NCBI GenBank assembly: GCA_963676605.2
Contig: CAXXSP010000066.1
Coordinates: 1-64,000 of the forward strand
Source of the DNA: SABI01 sp963676605
GTDB lineage: Bacteria > Spirochaetota > Spirochaetia > Sphaerochaetales > Sphaerochaetaceae
Direction: 5' to 3'
DNA: 64,000 bases
Shown here: positions 35,551 through 44,501 of the stretch, one piece after another
Position numbering within the stretch: the first letter of the stretch is position 1
How the letters are laid out: each line of letters begins with the position of its first letter
The notes under the pieces: generated by a model
What the model was told of the DNA's origin: nothing
The model's database searches: none
Seen by the model: only the letters and a program-made list of their open reading frames with translations
Translations under genes and position numbers: made by a program

Positions 35551-36525
35551 ATGAATATGAGTAAGATAGTAGTACTTGATGGATACACGCTCAATCCCGG
35601 AGATCTCTCCTGGGAAGCACTGGAAGCTCTCGGAGAGCTCACGGTCTACGACAGAACAGAGATCGACAATGATGCAATCATCGAAAGAATCGGGGATGCG
35701 GCTTATGTATTCACCAACAAAACCCCGGTGAATGCAGCTATTATTGCAGCCTGTCCTTCCCTCAAGTTCGTAGGCGTGCTCGCCACCGGCTACAACGTCG
35801 TTGACGTTGCAGCAGCCAAGGAAGCCGGAATTGCTGTAACGAACATCCCCACCTACGGTACCGACGCGGTCGGTCAGTTCGCCATCGCCCTTCTTCTTGA
35901 GATCTGCCACCACGTGGGACATCACAGCGAAGCAGTTCATGAAGGCAGATGGGAAAGCAATGCGGACTGGTGTTTCTGGGACTATCCCCTCATCGAACTT
36001 GCAGGTAAGACGATCGGTGTGATCGGCTACGGAAGAATCGGACAGTCTACCGGAAGAATCGCTCAGGCCTTCGGCATGAAGGTGCTTGCCTACGATACCT
36101 ATCAGAACGAAGCTCTCGTCAGTGACACCTGTCAGTATGCCGACCTTGAAAAGGTATTTGCAGAAGCTGATGTGATCGCACTTCACTGTCCGCTCTTCCC
36201 GGAGACCGAAGGGATCATCAATAAGGATAACATCGCGAAAATGAAGGACGGCGTGATCATCATCAACAACTCACGCGGACCTCTTATTGTCGAGCAGGAC
36301 CTTGCAGATGCACTGAACAGCGGCAAAGTCTATGCGGCAGGACTGGATGTAGCCTCCACTGAGCCCATCAAGGGAGACAATCCTCTTCTCAAGGCAAAGA
36401 ACTGCCTGATCACCCCCCACATCAGCTGGGCACCGGTAGAAAGCAGGACACGTCTCATGGGTATCGCTGTCGACAACCTGAAAGCGTTCATCGACGGAAA
36501 GCCGGTGAATGTGGTGAATAAGTAA
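35551..36525 (+). CDS. D-isomer-specific 2-hydroxyacid dehydrogenase (glycerate/hydroxypyruvate reductase-like)
   Basis: A 324-residue NAD(P)-dependent enzyme. The Rossmann motif is GVIGYGRIGQSTGRIA; the catalytic Arg, Glu and His appear in INNSRGPLI, GLDVASTEP and CLITPHISWAP. It is closest in pattern to HprA-type glycerate dehydrogenases. It starts at ATG behind AAGGAG; a second ATG two codons on is equally possible. It probably reduces or oxidises a hydroxy acid made by the transketolase/SDR pathway across the regulator. Confidence 0.88.
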   Translation: MNMSKIVVLDGYTLNPGDLSWEALEALGELTVYDRTEIDNDAIIERIGDAAYVFTNKTPVNAAIIAACPSLKFVGVLATGYNVVDVAAAKEAGIAVTNIPTYGTDAVGQFAIALLLEICHHVGHHSEAVHEGRWESNADWCFWDYPLIELAGKTIGVIGYGRIGQSTGRIAQAFGMKVLAYDTYQNEALVSDTCQYADLEKVFAEADVIALHCPLFPETEGIINKDNIAKMKDGVIIINNSRGPLIVEQDLADALNSGKVYAAGLDVASTEPIKGDNPLLKAKNCLITPHISWAPVESRTRLMGIAVDNLKAFIDGKPVNVVNK

Positions 36526-36558
36526 GTATTCATACATTTCTTATTTGACCGAACATCA

Positions 36559-36606
36559 AAGCATCACTACACTTTCTTATAGGAGGTATGGTGATGCTTA
36601 TTTTTT
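36559..36606 (+). promoter_or_regulatory. Hairpin with T-run overlapping the ribosome site of the next gene
   Basis: AAGCATCAC (36559-36567) pairs perfectly with GTGATGCTT (36591-36599) and is followed by ATTTTTT. The loop holds AGGAGG at 36581-36586, and the right arm covers the predicted ATG at 36594. It could act as terminator for the dehydrogenase gene and as a translational or attenuation switch for the phosphodiesterase. Confidence 0.6.
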
Positions 36607-37304
36607 CCCACAGGGGGTTCAGTGCCCGGTATCCGGAGAATACCATGCTGGCTTTCGAGAAGGCCTTCGAAGCCGAAGCCGATGGAATCGAACTCGATGT
36701 TCAGTTGACAAGCGACGGGTCGGTCGTCATCATCCATGATGAGAAGATAGACCGGGCAACGGTCGGTACCGGCTTTGTGAAGGATTTCCATTATGATGAA
36801 CTGCCGGTCATCTCGGACGGAAATCATAGGATCCCTCTGCTGAGTGACTATCTTGCCTGGGCAAAGGGGAAAGAGCTCATCACCAATATCGAGATCAAAT
36901 CCTCGGTGATCTATTACCCCGGACTGGAGGAAAAAGTGGCATCCCTGGTCAGACAGTACCGCCTCGATGAGCAGGTGACCATCTCCTCCTTCAATCCTCT
37001 CTCCCTCCTGCGGACGAGAGAGTATGCCCCTCACCTTCCATTAGGTTTCCTCGTTGAAAAATACGGATTCAGCGGCTTCGATCATCTCTGTTCAGCCTTC
37101 GGGTTTGAATACTTCCATCCCGACATCTCAATCGTCACTCCAGACCTGGTGGAGTCTTTCCACCACAGGGGAATCCACGTGAACACCTACACGGTGAATA
37201 GTGAAGAAGAGTTCCTGAAAGCGAAGAATGCTGGAGTGGACGCCATATTCACCGACCTGCCGGAGACGATGAAGGCGATTGCCGATCAGGCGGAAACTGA
37301 CTGA
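36594..37304 (+). CDS. Glycerophosphodiester phosphodiesterase
   Basis: A 236-residue cytoplasmic GDPD-family TIM barrel that would split glycerophosphodiesters into glycerol-3-phosphate and alcohol. Signatures: IFSHRGFSARYPENTMLAF (catalytic His and Arg-Gly) and DGIELDVQLTSDGSVVIIHDE (Glu, Asp, His). I prefer the ATG at 36594, seven bases from AGGAGG, over the ATG at 36588, which is one base from it. The ribosome site lies in the loop of a hairpin. No signal peptide is seen. Confidence 0.92.
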   Translation: MLIFSHRGFSARYPENTMLAFEKAFEAEADGIELDVQLTSDGSVVIIHDEKIDRATVGTGFVKDFHYDELPVISDGNHRIPLLSDYLAWAKGKELITNIEIKSSVIYYPGLEEKVASLVRQYRLDEQVTISSFNPLSLLRTREYAPHLPLGFLVEKYGFSGFDHLCSAFGFEYFHPDISIVTPDLVESFHHRGIHVNTYTVNSEEEFLKAKNAGVDAIFTDLPETMKAIADQAETD

Positions 37305-37474
37305 TACTTTTGAGCTTCATAAAACCTCTCTGAATGCCGATCCGGAGAACTGACAGAGGCCAGGATGTACTTCCTGTGTCAATAATTGTAATACGGTATT
37401 AAACCATACATACATAACCTGAGAACTTCTATACAAAGAAGACTGCACGGCATAAGATAAGGCAGGAGGAACGC

Positions 37475-38098
37475 ATGGAATATCTGTTTGAAGGCGTACG
37501 CGATTTCACAAGCAATGATTTCATCCATTTCAAAGAGCTGTTCGGGGCGCTTGAGAAGCAGCAGAAACCACACTCGCTCTTTATCTCCTGCTCCGATTCC
37601 CGTATCGTTCCCTCCCTGATCACAAAAACACTTCCCGGTGAACTCTTCATCATACGGAACATTGCGAATATAGTGCCGTACCATCACGATTCACAGGAAT
37701 TTCTCTCTACCACCTCAGCCATTGAATATGCGGTGCAGGTGCTGGGTGTGGAGAACATCATCGTCTGCGGCCACTCCAACTGTGGAGGCTGCAATGCCCT
37801 CTATGCAGAAGAACATGCACTTGATCATGCTCCCCATACGAAAAAATGGCTTGAGCTGGCACGTCCGGTGAAGGAGATGGTGGAAAGAGATCCTGAACTT
37901 ATGAGTGATGTGGTGAAAAGGGAGTGGGTCACTGAGCAGCTCAATGTCGTGGAACAGAGGAGCCACCTCCTCACCTACCCCTATATCAGGGAGAAGGTGA
38001 AAGAGGGGAAACTGAATATTCTGGGGTGGTACTATATGATAGGAACCGGTGAGGTGTTCAACTACGATGAGGAGAAGCACTGCTTCTGCCTCATCTGA
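37475..38098 (+). CDS. Beta-class carbonic anhydrase
   Basis: A 207-residue zinc enzyme interconverting CO2 and bicarbonate. Zinc ligands and the Asp-Arg dyad show in FISCSDSRIVPSL and the His/Cys pair in IVCGHSNCGGC. The chain ends MIGTGEVFNYDEEKHCFCLI. A second, diverged copy of this tail lies 1.5 kb downstream, beyond a DUF4143 gene (see the 131-bp repeats). Confidence 0.94.
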   Translation: MEYLFEGVRDFTSNDFIHFKELFGALEKQQKPHSLFISCSDSRIVPSLITKTLPGELFIIRNIANIVPYHHDSQEFLSTTSAIEYAVQVLGVENIIVCGHSNCGGCNALYAEEHALDHAPHTKKWLELARPVKEMVERDPELMSDVVKREWVTEQLNVVEQRSHLLTYPYIREKVKEGKLNILGWYYMIGTGEVFNYDEEKHCFCLI

Positions 38099-38162
38099 CC
38101 CTTAGTTTCTCTGAGGCAGTTCCAGGATCGTCACCACATCCTTCAGGTGAGAGATGATCGGC
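38032..38162. repeat. 131-bp direct repeat, left copy
   Basis: Covers the last codons of the carbonic anhydrase and, after its stop, a non-functional copy of the 3' end of the aldo/keto reductase gene. It matches 39555-39685 over 131 bases without gaps. By eye 11 mismatches fall in the carbonic anhydrase half and none in the last 65 or so bases. Confidence 0.9.
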
Positions 38163-38170
38163 TGTAATGA

Positions 38171-39379
38171 TCATGAGCGTTCAAGCAGAAAATCAAGAAT
38201 GTTCATCACCCTGATTCCTGAGAAATCGTTGTACACCGTCCTATCCATCGTAAGAACAACCTTCGGATAATTATCGTCTATAGCAGCTAGGGGACGCAGT
38301 TCCCTGGCACGTGTGTCCTCATCCATGATCGTCGCGCTTACCTGATAATAGATCCGCTCATCCGTTTTTTCTGCAATGAAATCCACTTCGAGGTTGTTGA
38401 TCTTCCCAATGGAGACTTCATAGCCCCTTCTCAGGAGTTCAAGGAATACTATATTCTCAAGGATACGGCCGTAGTCGGTATTCTTCAGCCCTGTCAGTCT
38501 GTTCCTCAGACCGGTATCCACCATATAATATTTCTCATACGTCTTGAGGAACATCTTTCCCTTCATATCATATCTGTTCGCCTTGTAGATAATGAAAGCC
38601 TGTTCCAGCATCGCCAGGTAATTGTCGATTGTTTCATGCGAACTCGTCCTGCCGGTACTGGTCAGATAGTCACAGATTTTCTTCGTAGAGACCGTACATC
38701 CGATGTGTGCTGCGATGTATCTCAGAAGGCTTTCAAGAAGGACTGTATCTCTTACTTTATGTCTTCTCATCACATCTTTTACAATAACGGTGTTATAGAC
38801 ACCGTCAAGAAACGGCGGAATGGTTTGAGGGGTATCCAGTAGATCGGTTATGGGAGGAAGAGAGCCGTATTCAAGATATCTTGAGAACTTTTCATCAATG
38901 GATCGTAATGTATCATCTTGTACAAAAGTGAGGTATTCCTGAAATGAGAGCGGTTGCATCTCAATCTCAACATATCTTCCGGAAAGCAGTGTCGACAATT
39001 CCGCAGAAAGGAGATAGGCGTTTGATCCGGTGATATATATATCGACTGAAGGATCAAGGAAAAGAGAATTGACTTCCTTCTCCCAGGCTTCAACCTGCTG
39101 GATCTCATCAAGGAGAATATAGTGTTTCAGTTCTGACTTCTCTCTTCTGTCTTTAATGAGCGTATGGAGCTCTCTGAAATCTGTCACGTTCAGATAATCA
39201 TATGATTCAAAGTTGATCTGTATGATCTGTTCTTCCGCTACCCCGCTATCCAGCAGCTCCCGGGAAAATAACGACAGGATAGAGGATTTCCCGCAACGAC
39301 GAACACCGGTGATCACTTTGATCAGAGGCTTATCCCGGAACATCATCAGCTGTGATAGATAAAGCTCTCGTCTTATCAT
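38171..39379 (-). CDS. DUF4143-family AAA ATPase
   Basis: A 402-residue AAA_14/DUF4143 protein. Walker A is GVRRCGKSS (residues 25-33), Walker B YILLDEIQQ, followed by DIYITGSNAYLLS. The C-terminal half ends with LEVDFIAEKTDERIYYQVSATI, a PD-(D/E)xK-like core. It starts at ATG behind AGGAGA. It is inserted between two convergent genes whose ends are duplicated on both sides, so it looks like a gene gained by an insertion that copied its target. Biological role unknown. Confidence 0.87.
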   Translation of the reverse strand: MIRRELYLSQLMMFRDKPLIKVITGVRRCGKSSILSLFSRELLDSGVAEEQIIQINFESYDYLNVTDFRELHTLIKDRREKSELKHYILLDEIQQVEAWEKEVNSLFLDPSVDIYITGSNAYLLSAELSTLLSGRYVEIEMQPLSFQEYLTFVQDDTLRSIDEKFSRYLEYGSLPPITDLLDTPQTIPPFLDGVYNTVIVKDVMRRHKVRDTVLLESLLRYIAAHIGCTVSTKKICDYLTSTGRTSSHETIDNYLAMLEQAFIIYKANRYDMKGKMFLKTYEKYYMVDTGLRNRLTGLKNTDYGRILENIVFLELLRRGYEVSIGKINNLEVDFIAEKTDERIYYQVSATIMDEDTRARELRPLAAIDDNYPKVVLTMDRTVYNDFSGIRVMNILDFLLERS

Positions 39380-39437
39380 GACTTCTCCTGATCAAATTAT
39401 ACTTTACATTTCTTTTATTTTCAAATAATTATTCGAG

Positions 39438-39481
39438 TATACCTGAAAAACTTTGGATATTTTATACATATTTCAGGTATA
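39438..39481. promoter_or_regulatory. Inverted repeat upstream of the DUF4143 gene
   Basis: TATACCTGAAA (39438-39448) and TTTCAGGTATA (39471-39481) form an 11-bp perfect inverted repeat with a 22-base spacer, 58 bases upstream of the ATPase start. It could be an operator or the end of the inserted unit. No gene is seen in the rest of 39380-39554. Confidence 0.6.
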
Positions 39482-39554
39482 ACTTAAAAATCACGGCACA
39501 ATTCATTCATAGAAGCATTTCTTCTAAAAGGTGAAAAATAAATACTCTGAGGTT

Positions 39555-39685
39555 CTATATGATAGGGACCGGAGAGGTCGCAGGCTGCGATGAGGAGAAG
39601 TACTGCTTCTGCCTCATCAGACCCTTAGTTTCTCTGAGGCAGTTCCAGGATCGTCACCACATCCTTCAGGTGAGAGATGATCGGC
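39555..39685. repeat. 131-bp direct repeat, right copy
   Basis: Contains a diverged copy of the carbonic anhydrase tail (MIGTGEVAGCDEEKYCFCLI, with the stop changed to Arg) joined to the real 3' end of the aldo/keto reductase gene. Partner of 38032-38162. Confidence 0.9.
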
Positions 39686-40767
39686 AGGTGCTGGGGACAG
39701 CTTGTCTCACACTCTCCGCACTCGATGCAGGCCGAAGCCTTTCCTCTTCCCGAGGAGACCAGGTTGTTGTAATAGATGTTCTGAAGTGTGAAGCCTTTCC
39801 CGTTCGAGAGTTTCTGTGCATTGAGAAGGCCGAAATACTCGGGGATCGCGATATTCTCGGGGCATCCGTCCACACAGTATCGGCAGGCGGTACAGGCGAC
39901 TTCGATATTCTCCTTCATAACCGATACCGCCTCTGCTACGATTTCCTGTTCCTTCTCATCAAGAGGGTGAAAATCGTTCATGTACCCGGTATTGTCCTTC
40001 AGCTGTGCAAGGTCGGACATGCCGCTGAGCACCATAAACACCCCTTCCAGCCCTGCTGCATATCTGACAGCCCAGGAGGCTGCCGAGGCGCCGGGAGCAA
40101 GGGAAGAGAACATCGCAGAGATCTGAGGCGGAACATCGGCGAGCATGCCGCCCTTCACCGGTTCCATGACGATGATGGGAATGTTATGCTTTCTTGCCAC
40201 TTCATAGCAGGCACCCGACTGGATACCTGCGTTGTCCCAGTCAAGATAATTGATCTGCAGCTGTACGAACTCAACCTCCGGATGGGCAGTGAGTATCGTA
40301 TCGAGGAGCTCTGCGTTGTCATGAAAGGAGAACCCGAGTCTCCGTATCTTCCCCTCCTTCTGTTTCTGTTTCAGGAAGGAGAAGCTGTCGAACTTCTGGA
40401 TGGCAGCATAGTGATCTATGGAGAGGTTATGAAGGAGGTAGTAGTCAAAGTAATCGACGCCCACCTTTTCAAGCTGTTCGTCGAAAATTCTTTCCTGGTC
40501 TCCCTCGTTCTTCAAAACCATAGTAGGCAGCTTCGATGCGACAAGGAAGGAGTCCCTCTGATGCCGTTTTACCAGACACTCCCTGACAGCGATCTCGCTC
40601 TGATGAGCGTGGTACATATAGGCGGTATCGAAATAGGTGAAGCCCTGAGAGAGAAATTCATCTATCATCTCCTCGAAAGCCTTATAATCAATACTGCTCT
40701 GATCTTGTGGATCTGTCAGGGGCAATCGCATGCACCCGAATCCAAGTTTCTTCATACTATTCTCCAT
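39625..40767 (-). CDS. Aldo/keto reductase with C-terminal 4Fe-4S domain
   Basis: A 380-residue protein. The TIM barrel carries the AKR tetrad (FDTAYMYH with Asp and Tyr, SKLPTM, LLHNL). The C-terminus has CTACRYCVDGCP and CIECGECETSCPQ, two cysteine clusters of the ferredoxin type, as in the YghZ-like AKR/Fe-S subgroup of anaerobes. The substrate is unknown. Its last 60 or so bases are duplicated at 38103-38162. Confidence 0.92.
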   Translation of the reverse strand: MENSMKKLGFGCMRLPLTDPQDQSSIDYKAFEEMIDEFLSQGFTYFDTAYMYHAHQSEIAVRECLVKRHQRDSFLVASKLPTMVLKNEGDQERIFDEQLEKVGVDYFDYYLLHNLSIDHYAAIQKFDSFSFLKQKQKEGKIRRLGFSFHDNAELLDTILTAHPEVEFVQLQINYLDWDNAGIQSGACYEVARKHNIPIIVMEPVKGGMLADVPPQISAMFSSLAPGASAASWAVRYAAGLEGVFMVLSGMSDLAQLKDNTGYMNDFHPLDEKEQEIVAEAVSVMKENIEVACTACRYCVDGCPENIAIPEYFGLLNAQKLSNGKGFTLQNIYYNNLVSSGRGKASACIECGECETSCPQHLPIISHLKDVVTILELPQRN

Positions 40768-40988
40768 TCTCTTACATCTGGTGGGGTTCCCTGTAGTATA
40801 AAGGAGGGAAAAGGCGATGAACAGAGAGAATTCCTGTCACTTCATCTCACAATCGAAACGAATAGCATCATCATTTCACCGGTGGTGAGAATCGTGTAAA
40901 AAGGTACGGAAAGTCGCTGTTCTTTCGTTTCCCCTTTGCCTCCTTCGATCACTCTCCGAGAGTTATGATTTCCTGTCCTCAGATACAC

Positions 40989-41017
40989 TTGACCATCGCA
41001 TCTGTTTTCGCTAGTAT
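40989..41017 (+). promoter_or_regulatory. Promoter of tRNA-Gly
   Basis: TTGACC and TAGTAT separated by exactly 17 bases, with the tRNA beginning 13 bases after the -10. A good sigma-70 type match. Confidence 0.8.
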
Positions 41018-41030
41018 TCATTCGGTGTTC

Positions 41031-41102
41031 GCGAGAGTAGCTCAGTGGTAGAGCTCCACCTTGCCAAGGTGGATGTCGCGGGTTCAAATCCCGTCTCTCG
41101 CT
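41031..41102 (+). tRNA. tRNA-Gly (GCC)
   Basis: A complete cloverleaf. The acceptor GCGAGAG pairs with CTCTCGC; the D arm is GCTC...GAGC; the anticodon stem CCACC/GGTGG holds loop TTGCCAA with anticodon GCC; the T arm is GCGGG-TTCAAAT-CCCGT, with a G-T closing pair. CCA is not encoded. A strong terminator follows at once. Confidence 0.95.
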
Positions 41103-41107
41103 TGCTC

Positions 41108-41137
41108 AGCGACCCGAGTACCCGGGTCGCTTTTTTT
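41108..41137 (+). terminator. Rho-independent terminator of tRNA-Gly
   Basis: AGCGACCCG-AGTACC-CGGGTCGCT, a 9-bp GC-rich stem, followed by a run of seven T. Confidence 0.95.
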
Positions 41138-41162
41138 CATGAATGCCGAATCAGAGAACCAC

Positions 41163-41191
41163 TTGCCCTTTTAGATGGGCATGTTTACTAT
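41163..41191 (+). promoter_or_regulatory. Promoter of the tig operon
   Basis: TTGCCC and TACTAT spaced by 17 bases, 34 bases before the tig ATG. A short hairpin (TGCCC/GGGCA) overlaps the -35 and spacer. Confidence 0.65.
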
Positions 41192-41224
41192 AGATACATC
41201 TGACGAGGAGAAGGATATATTAAA

Positions 41225-42570
41225 ATGATTGTGAAACAGGAAGTAAAGGACCTCGAGAAGTCCCAGGTAGAATTATCTATCACCGTTGAACAGAAGGCTC
41301 TTAAAGAAGCATATGATAAAGTCGTTGCAAAGTACCTGAAGACAGTACAACTGCCCGGCTTCAGAAAGGGCAAGGTACCGAAAAACGTTCTCGAGAACAA
41401 GATCGGTGAAGGGATGCAGGAAGAAAGCGTCTACACCGTTATCGACGAAGCTGTCCAGAAGGCCATTGAAGAGGTCGAAGAGGCAAAGAAGCCTATCGCC
41501 TACTCCACTCCTTCTCTCCAGGATGAAGAGAATATTTCCAAGAGTATTGATGCAGATCTCACTTTCTCTGTTGTATATGATGTCTTCCCCGCCATCGAGC
41601 TCCCTGCTTACACCGAGCAGAGTGTCGACGTGAAGAAGATCGTCATCTCCGATGAGACAGTTGACAATGAGATCGAGAAGATCAGAGACCAGAATGCGAT
41701 GGTTATCGAGAAGGACAAGAAGATCGAGGATGGAGATATCATCACCGTCGATTATGTCGAGCTCGATGAGGATGATGAGGAAGTCGCAGGCACCAGCCGC
41801 AAGGACTTTATCTTCACTGTCGGAACCGGTTCTAACTTCTACAAGATCGACACTGACGTGGTCGGCATGGCGAAGGATGAGGAGAAGGTTATCGAGAAGA
41901 CCTTCGGTGAAGACCATGATGTTGCAGAGTATGCAGGAAAGAGCATCAAGTTGAAGGTTGCAGTCAAACTCGTGAAGGTACGTGACGTTCCTGAACTTGA
42001 TGATGAGTTCGCACAGGATGTGGCTGAAGAGTACAAGACTGTCGCGGACCTGAAGAAGGGAACCAAAGAGAAGCTCGAGAAATCCGTTGAGAATCATCTC
42101 AAGGAAGAGAAACTCAGTACAACTCCTCGATGCACTCCTCGAGAAGACTGAGTTCAGCATTCCCCAGTCGATGATCGATGCAGAGATCGAAAAACTCCTG
42201 GAGACGTTTCGTCAGCCAGTCTGGCATGCCTGAAGAGCAGCTCATGCAGTACCTTGCCATGAGCGGCCAGGACAAGAGCGCGTTCACCGAAGGATGGATC
42301 CCCTCTGCAGAGAAGAACCTCAGAATCCAGCTCCTCATCGAGAAGATCAAGGAGAAAGAGAACTTCGAGGTGAGCGAGGAAGAGCTCAACAAGGAAGTTG
42401 AAACTCAGCTCAAGGACATCACGGACGAGAGCACGAAGAACTACTATACCGAGATCATCAAGGATGACCTCAAGACCCGTAAGGCAAGTGACTTCCTCCT
42501 CGAGAAGAATACCTTCAATGAGAAAGAAGAAGTAAACTACGACGAGATCATGACTCAGCACAACCACTAA
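41225..42570 (+). pseudogene. tig: Trigger factor (frame broken twice; probably sequence error)
   Basis: Ribosome-associated chaperone and peptidyl-prolyl isomerase. The first frame runs to about base 42115 and contains the ribosome-binding signature GFRKGKVPKNVLE (residue 44 on), the FKBP-like PPIase part (DGDIITVDYVELDEDDEEV) and the start of the C-terminal domain. The frame shifts near 42117 (restoring QLLDALLEKTEFSIPQSMIDAEIEKLLE) and again near 42205 (restoring FVSQSGMPEEQLMQYL), then runs to the stop at 42570. Full length would be about 447 residues. All parts are present in order, as in intact tig genes before clpPX. Confidence 0.9.
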
Positions 42571-42604
42571 GTCATTCAGAATACTATAGACCACAGGAGA
42601 ACGT

Positions 42605-43224
42605 ATGAAGGATATGCATGAAACAGTAACTCAGTCGCTGGGTACCGATGGTGATCGAACACTCAGGTATCGGAGAGCGTTCATTGGATATCTATTCACG
42701 TCTCCTGAAGGGACAGAATCATTATCCTCGGAGAGGAAGTGAACAATGTGACAGCAAACCTCGTTGTTGCCCAGCTGATCTTCCTCGAATCTGAAGACCC
42801 GACCAAGGATATCTCTCTCTATATCAACTCCCCTGGCGGTTCTGTCACCTGCCGGGCTTGCGATCTACGACACCATGCAGTACATCAAGTGTGACGTACA
42901 GACGATCTGTCTCGGACAGGCAGCCAGCATGGGAGCTCTCCTCCTTGCAGCGGGAGCCCCGGGGAAAACGGTATGTTCTCCCCTCCTCTCCGTGTCATGA
43001 TCCACCAGCCGTTCGGGCGGTGTCGGCGGCCGTGTGTGAGCGATATCAAGATCCACGCAAAAGGAGCTGCTGAGAATCAAGCAGCTCAGCATCGAGTACT
43101 TTGCTCACCATACAGGAAAGGATAAGGGAAACGATCGCGCAGGACCTTGAGAGAGACTATTTCTTTTACTGCGGCAGAATCAGTCGAGTACGGTCTTGCC
43201 GACCGTATCATGGCAAGGAGCTGA
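42605..43224 (+). pseudogene. clpP: ATP-dependent Clp protease proteolytic subunit (multiple frame breaks)
   Basis: The serine peptidase that partners ClpX. Read across frames, the gene gives MHETVTQSL, VIEHSGIGERSFDIYSRLL, TANLVVAQLIFLESEDP, LYINSPGG, the catalytic Ser in GQAASMGALLLAAG, the catalytic His in VMIHQPFGG, and EYGLADRIMARS at the end. At least six small indels separate these pieces. Their order, spacing and motif integrity match a normal ClpP of about 200 residues, so sequence error is the simplest cause. Confidence 0.88.
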
Positions 43225-43226
43225 CA

Positions 43227-44491
43227 ATGGCACGAAATGCGAAGGTATGTTCCTTCTGTGGACGCGGTGTCCAGGAAGTTAAGACCCTCTTCTACGGGCC
43301 CGGAGTAGCTATCTGCAACTACTGTGTCGAATAACTGCAATGACATGATGCTCAATGACCCCACTCTTCTTTCAGACGATGGAGAGTTCGAAGGTCTCAG
43401 TGAGATTCCGACACCGAAAGAGATCCATGACTATCTTGATGACTACGTCATCGGACAGGAAGCCGCCAAGAAGGTGCTTTCTGTGGCAGTCTTACAACCA
43501 CTACAAGAGAGTGAAATACGAACTATCAGTTCAAGAAAGACGGTCTTGAAATGGACAAGTCCAATATCCTGATGATCGGCCCCACCGGAACGGGAAAAAC
43601 CCTTCTGGCCCGTACCCTTGCCCAGAAACTGCAGGTGCCCTTCGCTATCGCGGATGCGACCACCCTCACCGAGGCAGGATATGTCGGAGAAGATGTTGAG
43701 AACATCCTGCTTAAACTGATCCAGGCTGCAAACAACGATATCAAGAAGGCGGAACAGGGAATCATCTTCATCGATGAGATCGATAAGATCGCCAACGAAG
43801 AGCGAGGAACGTCTCGATCACCCGTGATGTCTCCGGAGAAGGGTGTCCAGCAGGCACTGCTCAAGATCATTGAAGGCCACCGAAGCCTCGGTTCCCTCCC
43901 CAGGGGGGGAGAAAAACATCCCAACCAGGAGATGCTGAAGATCAACACGAGAAATATCCTCTTCATCGTCGGCGGAGCCTTTGTCGGCCTCGACAAGGTG
44001 ATTGAGAAACGGGTCAGCGCCCATCAGATGGGCTTCGGTGCCCACCTGATCGAAGGGGCAGATGAGACGAACTCGAAACTCTACACCCAGATGCATCCGG
44101 ATGACCTGATCAAGTTCGGCCTCATCCCTGAATTCATCGGCCGTCTCCCCATTCATGTCGCACTCAACGACCTGAAGAAGGAAGATTTGATGCAGATCAT
44201 CACCGAGCCGAAGAACTCGATCGTAAAGCAGTACAACGGCCTCCCTCAAACTTGATGATGTAGACCTGACCTTCCTCCCCGAAGCGATCGAAGCTATCGC
44301 AGAAAAGTCCTATCGAACAGAAGACCGGAGCACGCCGGACTCAGAAGTATTGTGGGAGAACATGATGATCGAAGTGATGTTACGACATCCCCTCCCGCAA
44401 GGAGATAACGGAAGTGGTCATCGACCGTGACGCTGTTGAACACATGAGACTCCCGCTCCCTCTCCTTGAAGCTGACGACGAAACTGCCTGA
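43227..44491 (+). pseudogene. clpX: ATP-dependent Clp protease ATP-binding subunit ClpX (multiple frame breaks)
   Basis: AAA+ unfoldase for ClpP. The N-terminal zinc domain is CSFCGR...CNYCVE. Then come EIPTPKEIHDYLDDYVIGQEAAKK, Walker A in MIGPTGTGKTLLA, Walker B in IIFIDEIDKIA, and FIPEF-type sequence as GLIPEFIGRLPI. The longest clean stretch is 43551-44250. Breaks occur near 43330, 43480-43550 and repeatedly after 44250, and the C-terminus can be read in pieces to LLEADDETA and a stop at 44491. The whole would be about 420 residues. Confidence 0.88.
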
Positions 44492-44501
44492 GAGAATTAC
44501 T

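Noticed and set aside
39559..40899. 446-codon open frame opposite the aldo/keto reductase
   Set aside because: It begins in the duplicated carbonic anhydrase tail and continues antisense to a clear AKR/Fe-S gene; no independent evidence.
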